Positions 48,148 to 58,378 of a DNA stretch of 64,000 nt are shown here, one piece after another. How positions within the stretch are numbered: position 1 is the first letter of the stretch; every line of letters begins with the position of its first letter. The translations under genes and the position numbers were made by a program. The stretch comes from Brenneria izbisi (GTDB lineage Bacteria > Pseudomonadota > Gammaproteobacteria > Enterobacterales > Enterobacteriaceae). The notes under the pieces were generated by a model. It had not been told where the DNA came from. It did no database searches and worked only from the letters and a program-made list of their open reading frames with translations. The stretch spans positions 141,635 through 205,634 of the forward strand of contig NZ_JAMPJU010000007.1 of the NCBI RefSeq assembly GCF_025840185.1, given 5' to 3'.

Positions 48148-49284
48148 ATGGTTATTCCACAATGTAAAGCGATGCCGACGCACGATGAGCCATACATGGC
48201 CAGGGCGCTTGAACTGGCGCGTCTTGGCCGTTTTACCACTTCCCCAAATCCGAATGTCGGCTGTGTGATTGTGCGTGACGGCGAAATTGTCGGGGAGGGC
48301 TATCACCTGCGCGCGGGGGAGCCTCATGCGGAAGTGCATGCGCTGCGGATGGCGGGAGAGCGAGCACGTGGCGCGACCGCGTATGTCACGCTGGAGCCAT
48401 GTAGTCATCATGGCAGAACCCCGCCTTGTGCTGATGCGTTGATCGCCGCAGGGGTCGCACGCGTTGTCGCCGCGATGCAGGACCCAAACCCACAGGTGGC
48501 GGGACGCGGTTTGCATCGTCTGCAACAGGCCGGTATCGAGGTGAGTCACGGCCTGATGATGTCTGAAGCGGAGAGCATTAATCCTGGTTTTCTGAAGCGA
48601 ATGCGCACCGGACTGCCTTATGTGCGTTTGAAAATGGCGGCGTCGCTGGATGGACGAACGGCGATGGCGTCTGGCGAAAGCCAGTGGATCACCTCGGTGC
48701 AGGCACGGCATGACGTTCAGCGTTTTCGTGCCGAAAGCGCCGCAATTCTGAGCAGCAGCGCAACCGTACTGGCCGACGATCCCTCATTAACGGTGCGTTG
48801 GCCGGAACTGGATGCACAGACGCAGCGGGTTTACCTACCAGCGCATGTCCGTCAGCCTGTTCGTATTATTGTTGATAGCCAACAGCGTGTAACGCCACAG
48901 CATCGGGTTATTTCTCAGCCAGGTCAAACCTGGCTGGCGCGTCTTCAGCAGGATGAACAACGTTGGCCTGACAGTGTCGAACAATTGCGGTTGCCGCCGC
49001 ACCACGGTGGTGTGGATTTGGTCGCATTAATGATGATCCTCGGTCAGCGACAGCTTAACTCGGTGTGGGTTGAGGCCGGGGCGACGCTGGCGGGCGCCTT
49101 ACTTAACGCGGGCGTTGTCGACGAGCTTATCGTGTATCTCGCGCCGAAGCTTTTAGGCGATGGCGCCCGTCCGTTGTGCGTGTTGCCGGGATTGAGCGAA
49201 CTGTCGCAGGCACCAGCGTTTACCATTAATGATGTCCGCCAGATAGGGCCGGACCTGCGTTTACGATTGATGCCGAAAACGTGA
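48148..49284 (+). CDS. ribD: riboflavin biosynthesis deaminase/reductase RibD
   Basis: Bifunctional enzyme for the second and third steps of riboflavin synthesis. The deaminase domain (about residues 10-155) shows GEPHAEVHALRMAGE and VTLEPCSHHGRTPPC, the zinc ligands His and two Cys. The reductase domain (about 155-378) shows LKMAASLDGRTAMASGESQW and ILSSSATVLADDPSLTVRWP. The first ten residues before THDEPYMARALEL are not conserved, so an inner ATG (48172) is possible; the ATG at 48148 has AGAGG upstream. No FMN riboswitch was seen before it. Confidence 0.96.
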   Translation: MVIPQCKAMPTHDEPYMARALELARLGRFTTSPNPNVGCVIVRDGEIVGEGYHLRAGEPHAEVHALRMAGERARGATAYVTLEPCSHHGRTPPCADALIAAGVARVVAAMQDPNPQVAGRGLHRLQQAGIEVSHGLMMSEAESINPGFLKRMRTGLPYVRLKMAASLDGRTAMASGESQWITSVQARHDVQRFRAESAAILSSSATVLADDPSLTVRWPELDAQTQRVYLPAHVRQPVRIIVDSQQRVTPQHRVISQPGQTWLARLQQDEQRWPDSVEQLRLPPHHGGVDLVALMMILGQRQLNSVWVEAGATLAGALLNAGVVDELIVYLAPKLLGDGARPLCVLPGLSELSQAPAFTINDVRQIGPDLRLRLMPKT

Positions 49285-49369
49285 CCGCCAGACAAAACCG
49301 GATACGTAATCGGAAGAATATGATAGAATCCGCCCCCCTGCGGGGTATAAGACCAGATAAAGGAAAGCT

Positions 49370-49846
49370 ATGAACGTTATTGAAGGTGTTGTTGCTACTC
49401 CTGATGCCCGCGTGGCGATTGCAATTGCGCGTTTTAACCACTTCATTAATGACAGCCTGTTAGAAGGCGCGATCGATGCATTAAAGCGTATTGGCCAGGT
49501 GAAAGACGACAATATAACCGTGGTCTGGGTGCCAGGCGCCTATGAATTGCCTTTAGCCGTGCGTGCGTTGACCAAGAGTTCGGCAAATGGCGGCTATGAT
49601 GCGGTGGTTGCGCTGGGAACGGTTATCCGTGGCGGAACCGCCCATTTTGAATTTGTTGCCGGCGAATGCAGTTCCGGTTTGTCTCAGGTTGCCATGAGCA
49701 GTGAAATCCCCGTTGCATTTGGGGTGCTGACCACGGAAAGCATTGAGCAGGCGATTGAACGTGCTGGCACGAAAGCGGGTAATAAAGGCGCAGAAGCCGC
49801 CTTGACCGCGCTGGAAATGATTAATGTATTAAAAGCGATATCTTGA
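49370..49846 (+). CDS. ribH: 6,7-dimethyl-8-ribityllumazine synthase
   Basis: Makes the lumazine precursor of riboflavin; called ribE in Escherichia. The 158-residue product ([20 protein letters not shown]) contains [55 protein letters not shown] with the catalytic His, and the [20 protein letters not shown] motif. Followed by nusB, the conserved order, with a repeat hairpin in the gap. Confidence 0.98.
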   Translation: MNVIEGVVATPDARVAIAIARFNHFINDSLLEGAIDALKRIGQVKDDNITVVWVPGAYELPLAVRALTKSSANGGYDAVVALGTVIRGGTAHFEFVAGECSSGLSQVAMSSEIPVAFGVLTTESIEQAIERAGTKAGNKGAEAALTALEMINVLKAIS

Positions 49847-49854
49847 ATAATTCG

Positions 49855-49884
49855 AGTTGCAGGAAAGCCAACGCGCCTGCAACT
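49855..49884 (+). repeat. inverted repeat between ribH and nusB
   Basis: AGTTGCAGG (49855-49863) and CCTGCAACT (49876-49884) form a nine-base stem around a 12-base loop. Intergenic hairpins with this GTTGCAGG core recur in related soft-rot bacteria as far as I recall. It lacks a T run and is probably an RNA-stability or repeat element rather than a terminator. Confidence 0.6.
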
Positions 49885-49928
49885 TGGATATATCAAGTAA
49901 GCCTGATTATTAAGTTAAGGGGAAGTCC

Positions 49929-50348
49929 GTGAAACCTGCTGCTCGTCGCCGCGCCCGTGAATGTGCGGTTCAAGCGCTTTATTCCTGGCAGTTGTCTCAG
50001 AACGATATTGCCGATATTGAACACCAATTCCTGAGCGAGCAGGATGTCAAAGATGTCGACATCACCTATTTTCGTGAGTTGCTGGCAGGGGTGTCTACTC
50101 AGGCTGAGAAGCTTGATCTGTTGATGGCGCCTTTTCTGTCACGTCAGCTTGATGAACTGGGGCAGGTGGAAAGAGCTATTCTGCGTCTGGCGATGTTTGA
50201 ACTCAGTAAGCGCGACGATGTTCCCTACAAGGTGGCGATTAATGAGGCCATCGAACTGGCTAAGGTGTTTGGTGCGGAGGATAGCCATAAGTTTGTAAAT
50301 GGCGTACTCGACAAAGCCGCGCCATCTGTAAGAAAAGTAAAGAAATAA
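49929..50348 (+). CDS. nusB: transcription antitermination factor NusB
   Basis: NusB with NusE binds boxA RNA in ribosomal and lambda antitermination. The 139-residue all-helical protein begins [20 protein letters not shown] and ends [20 protein letters not shown], with [32 protein letters not shown] in between (two adjoining segments). Length is standard. It is followed by a perfect palindrome and then thiL. Confidence 0.98.
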   Translation: MKPAARRRARECAVQALYSWQLSQNDIADIEHQFLSEQDVKDVDITYFRELLAGVSTQAEKLDLLMAPFLSRQLDELGQVERAILRLAMFELSKRDDVPYKVAINEAIELAKVFGAEDSHKFVNGVLDKAAPSVRKVKK

Positions 50349-50353
50349 GTGAG

Positions 50354-50377
50354 TCAGGGCCGGATATCCGGCCCTGA
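50354..50377. repeat. perfect 24-base palindrome between nusB and thiL
   Basis: TCAGGGCCGGAT followed directly by its reverse complement ATCCGGCCCTGA. In RNA this forms a strong stem (about ten pairs around a small loop), but no T run follows (ATCTCGTG). It sits six bases after the nusB stop and 33 before thiL. Confidence 0.8.
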
Positions 50378-50409
50378 TCTCGTGTGGATTAACGCTGGCT
50401 GGAAAGGTT

Positions 50410-51405
50410 ATGGTTGAAGGTGAGTTTGACCTTATTGCCCGCTATTTCAATCGGGTCGGAAGTTCACGTCGGGATGTTGAATTAGGTATCGGTGATGATT
50501 GCGCATTGCTGACGGTGGCTGAAAAGCAATGGCTGGCGGTGAGTACCGATACGCTGGTATCAGGTATTCATTTTCTTCCCGGTATTAATCCCGCTGATTT
50601 GGGTTACAAATCATTAGCGGTGAATCTTAGCGATCTGGCCGCGATGGGAGCCGATCCCGCCTGGCTGTCTCTGGCCATCACTCTGCCTGAAAACAAAAGC
50701 GACTGGCTTTGTGCCTATAGCGATAGCCTGTTCGAGTTACTCGACTATTACGGTATGCAACTTATCGGCGGCGATACGACGCACGGCCCGTTAAGCCTGA
50801 CGCTGACGGTTCACGGTCTGGTTCCTGCGGGACGGGCGCTAACCCGGCGGGGCGCGCGGATCGGCGATTGGATTTATGTGACGGGGTCATTGGGTGACAG
50901 CGCCGCTGGACTGGCGATCCTTCAGAACCGATTACATATTGCCGATAGCGAAACCCGGCAAGCGTTGCTTCAACGCCATTTACGCCCGCAACCAAGAATA
51001 CTGCAAGGGCAGGCGCTGCGCGATCTGGCGAGTTCGGCGATTGATATTTCCGATGGTTTGATTTCTGATTTGCAACATATCCTGAAAGCCAGTGAATGTG
51101 GCGCACGCATTAATGTGGATGCACTCCCTCAATCTCCCTGGTTGCGCGGTTGTGTGGAGGAACGGCGCATTGATGCGGATCAGGCGCTGCGTTGGACCTT
51201 ATCCGGTGGTGAGGATTACGAACTGTGCTTTACCGTACCTGAGATTAATCGCGGCGCTTTGGATATCGCGCTCGGACACGCTGGCGCGGACTATACGTGT
51301 ATCGGGCAAATCGGGCCTTCATCTGAGGGATTACGATTCTTCCAGGGTGAGAAAGAAATTGAGTTTAACTGGAAGGGTTATGACCATTTTAGCGAGCAAA
51401 ACTAA
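50410..51405 (+). CDS. thiL: thiamine-monophosphate kinase
   Basis: Phosphorylates thiamine monophosphate to the active diphosphate. The 331-residue product has the PurM-like ATP-binding fold: [78 protein letters not shown] and [18 protein letters not shown]. Its end overlaps the pgpA start by 26 bases, giving translational coupling. Confidence 0.97.
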   Translation: MVEGEFDLIARYFNRVGSSRRDVELGIGDDCALLTVAEKQWLAVSTDTLVSGIHFLPGINPADLGYKSLAVNLSDLAAMGADPAWLSLAITLPENKSDWLCAYSDSLFELLDYYGMQLIGGDTTHGPLSLTLTVHGLVPAGRALTRRGARIGDWIYVTGSLGDSAAGLAILQNRLHIADSETRQALLQRHLRPQPRILQGQALRDLASSAIDISDGLISDLQHILKASECGARINVDALPQSPWLRGCVEERRIDADQALRWTLSGGEDYELCFTVPEINRGALDIALGHAGADYTCIGQIGPSSEGLRFFQGEKEIEFNWKGYDHFSEQN

Positions 51406-51892
51406 AGTGCCTGACACCGCCAGGCAACGGCTGCATCTGGCTAATCCATGGCATCTGTTGGCGACCGGATTCGGCAGCGGTTTGTCACCCTGGATGCCTG
51501 GCACAATGGGCTCGCTGGCGGCGATCCCATTGTGGTATCTGATATCATTTTTGCCACTTGAGCTTTACTCGCTGCTGGTGATGTTCAGCATCTGTATCGG
51601 CGTGTATCTGTGTCATCAGACGGCCAAAGATATGGGCGTGCACGATCACGGCAGCATCGTCTGGGACGAGTTTGTCGGCATGTGGATAACGTTGATGGCG
51701 CTGCCGGTGAATGAGTGGCAATGGGTTGCGGCGGGTTTTGTGGTATTTCGTGGCCTGGATATCTGGAAACCGTGGCCTATCCGCTGGTTTGATCGCAATG
51801 TTCACGGCGGCATGGGGATCATGATTGATGATATTGTCGCCGGCGTCATTGCCGCCGGGGTTCTGTATGGCATGGGATATTATTGGCTGTAA
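51380..51892 (+). CDS. pgpA: phosphatidylglycerophosphatase A
   Basis: Dephosphorylates phosphatidylglycerophosphate in the inner membrane. The 170-residue protein starts [20 protein letters not shown] and contains [43 protein letters not shown] and [20 protein letters not shown], with about four membrane segments. The ATG lies inside the thiL end, with GGAAGGG at good spacing; a much longer frame upstream is a thiL shadow. It is convergent with the effector locus. Confidence 0.97.
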   Translation: MTILASKTKVPDTARQRLHLANPWHLLATGFGSGLSPWMPGTMGSLAAIPLWYLISFLPLELYSLLVMFSICIGVYLCHQTAKDMGVHDHGSIVWDEFVGMWITLMALPVNEWQWVAAGFVVFRGLDIWKPWPIRWFDRNVHGGMGIMIDDIVAGVIAAGVLYGMGYYWL

Positions 51893-51926
51893 TCAACAGC
51901 GGCGATGTGCCAGGAAAGCGTGCTTA

Positions 51927-52838
51927 TTACCAGCGGTTAGGTAAATTATTCCAGACTTGCTGTGCTGCGAGTTGGTGGGATACGGTTGATTGCGCAATGT
52001 CATCCATCGTTCTGGCGTTGACGTTATCCGATGAATAGCGGGTGCTTGGGTCTTTAGCAACGATTTTCTCGTCGCTCATTCTGGCCACAATAATGGGTTG
52101 ATAGAAACGTTGTAGAAGATTCGCGCCTATCTGGGGATATTGTCTCGCCGTGAGGAATTGGTCGACTTCCGCAGTGCTAATATGATTTATGCTATTCAAT
52201 TCCTGAGCGATAGGTAAAGGCGCTGCGTTGGGCGCTCTTTGGTATTGAATGGTGCTGGAAGGATTGCGTTTGATGCTCTGATCCAGCGTCGTTGCCGCAG
52301 GATATCTGACCCAGGGATCGACGACCACCGTGTTTTTCTCTCCCCAGGTTTGATCGCGCGGATCGCCGATAAGGACATATATATGATCCCAATCATTGTC
52401 GTTTAGCAACAGCACTGGCGCATTGATTTGCTTTTGCGCCAGCAATGTGTAGCTCACATCGGCCATTTCGTTACAGTTACCAGCCTGATAACGAGCCGCC
52501 ATTAATGCATTAGGGATGGCGGCGGCCTTTTCGGTTGTCTCTCTGTGCATTTTCACTCGCGCCGAACTTTCTCCGCCGGTATAAACCATTTCCACTTTTT
52601 GGTTCCCCGCGCCGTAAGGCATCATCATTTTGGTTTTACGTAACGTTTCCTGCGCCAGTTGCAGGTGCTCCATGGTGGATGAGTTCACGCGGATGTGTTT
52701 GCCTTCATAAGCGCCGATGCCCAATTCCTGGGCGCTGACGGCCTCATGTAATTTGACGACGGGCTCCTGATTGAAATGTTCCAGCGGATTTACTGTAACG
52801 CCACCGGGAAAATATCTGTTGTGTGAAGCGTTAATCAT
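51927..52838 (-). CDS. putative type III effector, HopX/AvrPphE-like (papain/transglutaminase fold)
   Basis: HopX (AvrPphE) effectors are injected by the Hrp type III system and act as cysteine-protease or transglutaminase-fold enzymes in plant cells. This 303-residue protein has the required order of catalytic residues: C122 in YQAGNCNEMADVSY, H152 in NDNDWDHIYVLIGD and D174 in KNTVVVDPWVRYP. The N-terminus is polar, rich in Asn and Ser, with no Sec signal. It lies 74 bases downstream of a chaperone-like gene and the pair is preceded by an hrp box. The exact HopX subfamily and target are inferences. The locus replaces yajO, which separates pgpA and dxs in Escherichia. Confidence 0.8.
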   Translation of the reverse strand: MINASHNRYFPGGVTVNPLEHFNQEPVVKLHEAVSAQELGIGAYEGKHIRVNSSTMEHLQLAQETLRKTKMMMPYGAGNQKVEMVYTGGESSARVKMHRETTEKAAAIPNALMAARYQAGNCNEMADVSYTLLAQKQINAPVLLLNDNDWDHIYVLIGDPRDQTWGEKNTVVVDPWVRYPAATTLDQSIKRNPSSTIQYQRAPNAAPLPIAQELNSINHISTAEVDQFLTARQYPQIGANLLQRFYQPIIVARMSDEKIVAKDPSTRYSSDNVNARTMDDIAQSTVSHQLAAQQVWNNLPNRW

Positions 52839-52912
52839 ATGTTTCTCTTTTTAAATTCAAATAGCCGAAAATCTATTTAAAGTTCATCCCTGTATACGGT
52901 ATGCCGCATGGC

Positions 52913-53350
52913 CTATTTCTTGGCGGAGATGGTTTCCATTTGTTGGTCTATCCACTCGTTCAACTTTAATGCTGTGTTGATAAAGGTGCCCACCAGTTGA
53001 TAAGTCTCTGCCTGATCCAACTCAGCCAGTGCCTGCCGGCATGAAAGCATGATCTGCATCTTGTGGATGTCAAAGCCGATATTGAAAACCGGATGTTTAG
53101 TGTTCCACATGTTCATGGATAGCAGCGATAGCAGCACATGATGAGGGATCGTCTCTACTTCTGTGAATGTTGCTGCCGGGCTTAAGATATTCAGGTATTC
53201 CGGCTGATTGCCCAACAGAAAAACCTGCATCCCATTTTCCAGCGTAATGATATAGACGTCATGTCCGCTTTCCGCTGCCTTGGCTGCATTAATCTGGTAC
53301 TGCTTCATTAATTTGGCTATGACGAAATGAAAGCCACGCATATTACTCAT
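52913..53350 (-). CDS. type III secretion chaperone (CesT-like)
   Basis: The 145-residue protein has the size and pattern of class I effector chaperones: an amphipathic first helix (GFHFVIAKLMKQYQINAAKA), strands DVYIITLENGMQVFLLGNQP, a long helix in the middle and an acidic C-terminal helix (NEWIDQQMETISAKK). Sequence identity among such chaperones is low, so the call leans on context: first gene after an hrp box and directly before the effector, on the same strand. The start MSNMRGF is chosen because GGGGAG lies upstream; a frame from 53386 would overlap the hrp box. Confidence 0.75.
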   Translation of the reverse strand: MSNMRGFHFVIAKLMKQYQINAAKAAESGHDVYIITLENGMQVFLLGNQPEYLNILSPAATFTEVETIPHHVLLSLLSMNMWNTKHPVFNIGFDIHKMQIMLSCRQALAELDQAETYQLVGTFINTALKLNEWIDQQMETISAKK

Positions 53351-53371
53351 GCTGTCTCCCCTTTTTAATTC

Positions 53372-53399
53372 TGGGTGGCAAGGCAACGTTTGTGGTTCC
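53372..53399 (-). promoter_or_regulatory. hrp box (HrpL-dependent promoter)
   Basis: On the minus strand: GGAACC, exactly 15 bases, CCACCCA. This matches the HrpL alternative sigma factor consensus GGAACC-N15/16-CCACNNA at all fixed positions. The chaperone start codon is 22 bases beyond the box. It implies that the chaperone and effector are expressed with the Hrp type III secretion system, which is not in this window. Confidence 0.9.
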
Positions 53400-53472
53400 G
53401 TCTGAATGATAAAAAATGGGAAGGGCGCGGAATAACGGAGATGTTAACGTTATTCCGCGATTGAGGCGGTGT

Positions 53473-55338
53473 TCAGGCCTGCCATGCCGCGATGCGGTTC
53501 TCAATGCCTGATGCATCCAGACCGAGATCGGCACGAATTTCTTCCTGACTGCCCTGTGGAATAAATGTATCCGGCAGACCAAGGTTAAGCACGCGGATAG
53601 CAAGACGTTTCGCCATCACGAGCTCGTTAACGCCGCTACCCGCGCCGCCCATCATGGCGTTTTCTTCCAGCGTGACAAACGATTGATGCGTCGCGGCCAG
53701 TTCCAGAATCAACGCTTCATCCAGTGGTTTGACAAAACGCATATCCACTAGCGTCGCGTTCAGTCTATCGGCCACTTTGTGCGCTTCGGGCAGCAGCGTG
53801 CCGAAGTTAAGGATGGCGAGATTTTCTCCCTGCCGCCGGACGATGCCTTTGCCAATCGGCAACTCAACCAACGGGGTCAGTTCCGCTCCCGTACCGCTGC
53901 CGCGCGGGTAGCGCACCGCCGTTGGGCCTTTCTGATAGTGATAGCCGGTGTGGAGCATCTGACGGCACTCGTTTTCGTCGCTGGGCGTCATGATGATCAT
54001 ATTCGGGATGCAGCGTAAAAAAGAAAGATCGAATGCGCCTTGATGGGTTTGTCCATCCGCACCGACAATACCGCCGCGATCGATGGCGAACATTACCGGT
54101 AAATTCTGAATGGCGACGTCATGGATGACTTGATCATAGGCGCGCTGCAAGAAGGTGGAGTAAATGGCGACAACCGGATTATAGCCGCCCACCGCCAGAC
54201 CTGCGGCAAAAGTAACGGCGTGTTGTTCAGCAATCGCCACATCAAAGTATTGCTGTGGATAGTCTTTTGAGAATTGCACCATGCCTGAGCCTTCACGCAT
54301 GGCCGGCGTGACGGCCATCAGTTTGCTGTCTTTGGCGGCGGTTTCCTGTAGCCATTGACCGAAAATCTGCGAATATGTCGGCAACGCGCCGTCTTTGCTT
54401 TTCGGTAAGATGCCGCTGGCAGGATCAAACTTCGGCACGGCATGCCAGCTAATCGGGTCCTGCTCGGCTGGCGCGTAGCCTTTGCCTTTTTTGGTCATGA
54501 TATGCAGCAGTTGCGGACCTTTCAGACCGCGCATATTTTTCAAGGTCTGAGCCAGCGCCTGCACATCGTGACCGTCAACCGGGCCAATATAATTAAAGCC
54601 AAGCTCTTCAAACAGCGTACCCGGCACCACCATGCCTTTCAGGTGCTCTTCGGTGCGTTTCACCAGTTCCTTGATCGGCGGCAGGCCGGACAGCACTTTT
54701 TTACCGCTTTCGCGCAGGCTGGCGTAGAGCTTGCCGGACAGCAATTGCGCCAGGTGATTGTTCAGCGCCCCGACGTTTTCCGAAATTGACATTTCATTGT
54801 CGTTCAACACCACCAACAGATCAGAGCGGATATCACCCGCGTGGTTCATGGCTTCAAAAGCCATACCCGCGGTGATCGCGCCATCGCCGATAACACAGAC
54901 GGTGCGACGGCCTTTTCCCTCACGCTCGGCGGCGACGGCCATCCCTAATCCGGCGCTGATGGAGGTTGATGAGTGACCGACGCTTAATACATCGTATTCG
55001 CTTTCATCGCGCCACGGGAAGGGATGCAGGCCGCCTTTCTGACGGATGGTGGAGATACGATCGCGGCGTCCGGTCAGGATCTTGTGCGGGTAGGCCTGAT
55101 GTCCCACATCCCACACCAGATGATCGAAAGGCGTGTTGTAGACATAATGCAAGGCAACTGTGAGTTCAACCGTCCCTAATCCTGAGGCAAAATGACCGCT
55201 TGAACGGCTGACGCTGTCCAGCAAATATTGACGAAGTTCATCACACAGCTTCGGCAGACTTTCTTTCGGCAACAGGCGAAGTTCATCAGGTGTTTCCACT
55301 ATCGCCAGAGTAGGATATTTCGCTGTATCAAAACGCAT
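53473..55338 (-). CDS. dxs: 1-deoxy-D-xylulose-5-phosphate synthase
   Basis: First enzyme of the methylerythritol phosphate route; condenses pyruvate and glyceraldehyde 3-phosphate with thiamine diphosphate. The 621-residue protein shows the TPP motif [17 protein letters not shown] ... [15 protein letters not shown], the transketolase-type [20 protein letters not shown] and [20 protein letters not shown]. Length is standard (Escherichia 620). It is followed, across 122 bases, by the hrp box of the inserted effector locus. ispA and xseB lie upstream in the same direction. Confidence 0.98.
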   Translation of the reverse strand: MRFDTAKYPTLAIVETPDELRLLPKESLPKLCDELRQYLLDSVSRSSGHFASGLGTVELTVALHYVYNTPFDHLVWDVGHQAYPHKILTGRRDRISTIRQKGGLHPFPWRDESEYDVLSVGHSSTSISAGLGMAVAAEREGKGRRTVCVIGDGAITAGMAFEAMNHAGDIRSDLLVVLNDNEMSISENVGALNNHLAQLLSGKLYASLRESGKKVLSGLPPIKELVKRTEEHLKGMVVPGTLFEELGFNYIGPVDGHDVQALAQTLKNMRGLKGPQLLHIMTKKGKGYAPAEQDPISWHAVPKFDPASGILPKSKDGALPTYSQIFGQWLQETAAKDSKLMAVTPAMREGSGMVQFSKDYPQQYFDVAIAEQHAVTFAAGLAVGGYNPVVAIYSTFLQRAYDQVIHDVAIQNLPVMFAIDRGGIVGADGQTHQGAFDLSFLRCIPNMIIMTPSDENECRQMLHTGYHYQKGPTAVRYPRGSGTGAELTPLVELPIGKGIVRRQGENLAILNFGTLLPEAHKVADRLNATLVDMRFVKPLDEALILELAATHQSFVTLEENAMMGGAGSGVNELVMAKRLAIRVLNLGLPDTFIPQGSQEEIRADLGLDASGIENRIAAWQA

Positions 55339-55451
55339 TAGAGACTCATTCAGAGGTTTTTATACCTTTTATTTTTCAAAATGTTGCGATACCGGCTGTT
55401 CCTGCTGTCTGATCGCATATCGAAAGCTATCGGGTATTAGGTTGATATTTA

Positions 55452-56363
55452 TTACTTATCGCGCTCAACGATGAAATTCGCCAGCGCCTGTAATGGCGCG
55501 ATGTCCAACGGTATCGGACTGGATGCCGCTAAATCATCTAAAGCGTCCAGTGATTCCCGATAGAGGTCCCGGGCTTTCTCACGCGCCTTCTCCAGCCCCA
55601 ATAAGCCGGGATAAGTGCTTTTACCCAATTGTTGATCGGCACCCTGATGCTTGCCAAGCGTGGCGGTATCGCCCACCACATCCAAAATATCGTCCTGTAC
55701 CTGAAAGGCCAGGCCGATAGCGTTGGCATAACGATCGAGATGGGGCAATGCGTCCCGACCCTTTTCGCCTGCCGCCAACGCGCCCAGCCTTACCGCCGCT
55801 CTGATCAAGGCGCCCGTCTTGTGACGGTGAATTTGCTCCAGCGCGGCTAAATCCACTTGATGGCCTTCCGCGGCCAGATCCAGCGCCTGTCCGCCACACA
55901 TACCGGCCACGCCGCTGGCCTGCGCCAGTTCTGACAGCATCGCCAGCCGATCGCGATCGGCGACCTGCGGCATGGGGACATCGGCCAAAATAGAAAAGGC
56001 CAGCGTTTGCAGCGCATCGCCAGCCAGAATAGCGCTGGCTTCGCCAAATTTAATGTGGCAGGTCGGCTGACCGCGGCGCAGATCATCATCGTCCATTGCC
56101 GGCAGGTCATCATGGATTAACGAATAGGCATGAATACATTCCACCGCTGCGGCTGGCGCATCCAGGCTTGCCAAAGACACGCCGAACAGTTCACCCGTGC
56201 TATAGACCAGAAATGGCCGCAGCCGTTTGCCGCCTAACAATGCACCATAACCCATGGCGTTAACCAGTGGACTACTCTGAAAGGGAAGGGCGGCGAGATA
56301 GCGGCTTAATACACGGTTTGTACGCTGATAGTGAGCATTCAACTGCGTGGTGAAATCGATCAT
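55452..56363 (-). CDS. ispA: farnesyl diphosphate synthase
   Basis: Condenses isopentenyl and dimethylallyl diphosphates to farnesyl diphosphate. The 303-residue protein has the first aspartate-rich motif [20 protein letters not shown], the second [20 protein letters not shown], and [18 protein letters not shown]. The ATG overlaps the xseB stop (ATGA). Confidence 0.97.
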   Translation of the reverse strand: MIDFTTQLNAHYQRTNRVLSRYLAALPFQSSPLVNAMGYGALLGGKRLRPFLVYSTGELFGVSLASLDAPAAAVECIHAYSLIHDDLPAMDDDDLRRGQPTCHIKFGEASAILAGDALQTLAFSILADVPMPQVADRDRLAMLSELAQASGVAGMCGGQALDLAAEGHQVDLAALEQIHRHKTGALIRAAVRLGALAAGEKGRDALPHLDRYANAIGLAFQVQDDILDVVGDTATLGKHQGADQQLGKSTYPGLLGLEKAREKARDLYRESLDALDDLAASSPIPLDIAPLQALANFIVERDK

Positions 56364-56608
56364 AGCGATTCACTATCCGGGCTAAACGGTGACAAAGTTG
56401 CATCAGGTTCGTCGCTCAGCAGGATCTGTACCCGTTGTTCCGCCTGCTGCAATGTTTGCTGACCCTGACGCGCCAACTGTATTCCATGCTCAAACGCATT
56501 TAGCGCCTCTTCCAACGGCAACTCGCCCGATTCGAGCCGGGTAACGATTTTTTCCAGTTCGCTCAGTGCGTTTTCAAAGCTGACTGGCAGCTCTGTTTTC
56601 TTGGGCAT
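56360..56608 (-). CDS. xseB: exonuclease VII small subunit
   Basis: Small subunit of the single-strand nuclease ExoVII. The 82-residue helical protein reads [40 protein letters not shown] and [13 protein letters not shown]. The start at 56608 (MPKKTELPV) is homologous; the frame upstream to 56713 is not. First gene of the xseB-ispA-dxs operon, divergent from thiI. Confidence 0.97.
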   Translation of the reverse strand: MPKKTELPVSFENALSELEKIVTRLESGELPLEEALNAFEHGIQLARQGQQTLQQAEQRVQILLSDEPDATLSPFSPDSESL

Positions 56609-56859
56609 AGGTTTTGAGTCCTGGTTTATACACTGCGACCTTGATCGCGGCATAGCATTATTTTGCGTTTGATCACCCATGGATGACCATACGATTATAC
56701 GGTGAAAGCGCACAGTATAGCTTCATATAATGATATACTCCGCGCCCTGGATGCTATGGGTAAAATCCTCCTTAGTGATGCTGATTTTACCGATAACGTG
56801 ATTTTAGTGCTCAGCGGTGAATTTATTTACCTCTGTCTGACCAAGTAACGACAGCCACC

Positions 56860-58308
56860 ATGAAGTTTATCATTAAATTGTTCCCGGAAATCACCATCAA
56901 AAGTCAATCCGTGCGGTTGCGCTTTATCAAAATTCTAACCGGTAACATTCGCAACATCTTAAAACACCATGATGAAACACTGGCGGTTGTCCGTCATTGG
57001 GATCATATCGAAGTTCGGGCAAAAGAAGAAAGCCAGCGCAAAGCCATCCTGGATGCACTGACGCGGATCCCTGGTATCCACCACATTCTTGATGTTGAGG
57101 AGCGAACCTATACCGATGTTCACGACATTTTTGAGCAGACGCTGGCGCTGTATCGTGAGCAACTGGTCGGAAAAACCTTCTGTGTGCGGGTAAAACGCCG
57201 CGGTAAGCATGAGTTTAGCTCTCAGGACGTAGAACGCTATGTCGGCGGCGGCCTTAATCAGCATATCGAAACGGCGCGAGTGAACCTCACATCGCCGCAG
57301 ATGACGGTTCATCTGGAAATCGATCAGGATCGTCTGCTGCTGATTAACGCCCGCCATGAGGGACTCGGCGGCTTCCCTATCGGGACGCAAGAGGATGTGC
57401 TGTCGCTGATTTCGGGCGGTTTTGATTCGAGCGTATCCAGCTATATGTTGATGCGTCGCGGCTGCCGCGTACATTACTGCTTTTTTAATCTGGGCGGCGC
57501 GGCGCATGAAATTGGCGTTAAACAGGTGGCGCACTATTTATGGAATCGTTATGGCAGTTCGCACCGGGTGCGCTTTATCGCCATTGATTTTGAGCCGGTG
57601 GTCGGTGAGATCCTGGAGAAAGTCGACGATGGTCAGATGGGCGTGGTACTTAAACGCATGATGGTGCGTGCGGCGTCGCAGATGGCGGAACGCTATGGGG
57701 TGCAGGCGCTGGTGACGGGAGAAGCGCTTGGTCAGGTTTCCAGCCAGACGCTCACTAATCTGCGTTTGATTGATAACGCGTCAGATACGCTGATTTTGCG
57801 TCCGCTGATTTCCCATGACAAAGAGCACATCATCAAGCAAGCGCGTGAACTGGGTACGGAAGATTTCGCCAAAACGATGCCGGAATATTGTGGCGTGATC
57901 TCCAAAAGCCCGACGGTAAAAGCGGTGAGGTCGAAAATTGAAGAGGAAGAAAGCCACTTTGATTTTGCGATCCTGGAGCGTGTCGTCCGCGAAGCCCGCA
58001 ATATTGATATCCGTGAAATTGCCGAGCAAACCCGGCAGGAAGTGGTTGAAGTGGAAACCGTGGTAGCATTTGCGCCGACAGATGTGCTGCTGGATATCCG
58101 CGCGCCCGATGAACAGGAAGATAAGCCGTTGTCACTGACGGAGGTTGAAGTCAAGGCGCTGCCGTTCTATAAGCTGAGCACGCAGTTCGGCTCTCTGGAT
58201 CAGAATAAAACCTATCTGCTCTATTGCGAGCGCGGCGTGATGAGCCGCTTGCAGGCGCTTTATCTACGTGAGCAAGGGTTCACTAACGTAAAAGTGTATC
58301 GCCCGTAA
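56860..58308 (+). CDS. thiI: tRNA 4-thiouridine synthase / thiamine sulfur carrier enzyme ThiI
   Basis: ThiI makes 4-thiouridine at position 8 of tRNA and moves sulfur for the thiazole of thiamine. The 482-residue product has an N-terminal ferredoxin-like part, a THUMP domain (about 60-165), the PP-loop [39 protein letters not shown], and a C-terminal rhodanese domain with catalytic Cys in [14 protein letters not shown]. Length equals the Escherichia protein. Confidence 0.97.
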   Translation: MKFIIKLFPEITIKSQSVRLRFIKILTGNIRNILKHHDETLAVVRHWDHIEVRAKEESQRKAILDALTRIPGIHHILDVEERTYTDVHDIFEQTLALYREQLVGKTFCVRVKRRGKHEFSSQDVERYVGGGLNQHIETARVNLTSPQMTVHLEIDQDRLLLINARHEGLGGFPIGTQEDVLSLISGGFDSSVSSYMLMRRGCRVHYCFFNLGGAAHEIGVKQVAHYLWNRYGSSHRVRFIAIDFEPVVGEILEKVDDGQMGVVLKRMMVRAASQMAERYGVQALVTGEALGQVSSQTLTNLRLIDNASDTLILRPLISHDKEHIIKQARELGTEDFAKTMPEYCGVISKSPTVKAVRSKIEEEESHFDFAILERVVREARNIDIREIAEQTRQEVVEVETVVAFAPTDVLLDIRAPDEQEDKPLSLTEVEVKALPFYKLSTQFGSLDQNKTYLLYCERGVMSRLQALYLREQGFTNVKVYRP

Positions 58309-58378
58309 GCGCACCGACCCGCCCTGATCATGGGATCTGGGCGCGGATTGTTTTATGCGCGATAAAGCTTTAGACATT

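Noticed and set aside
49847..50409. TPP riboswitch near thiL
   Set aside because: No CUGAGA/ACCUGA-type core; thiL is a kinase gene in the nusB operon, not a synthesis operon.
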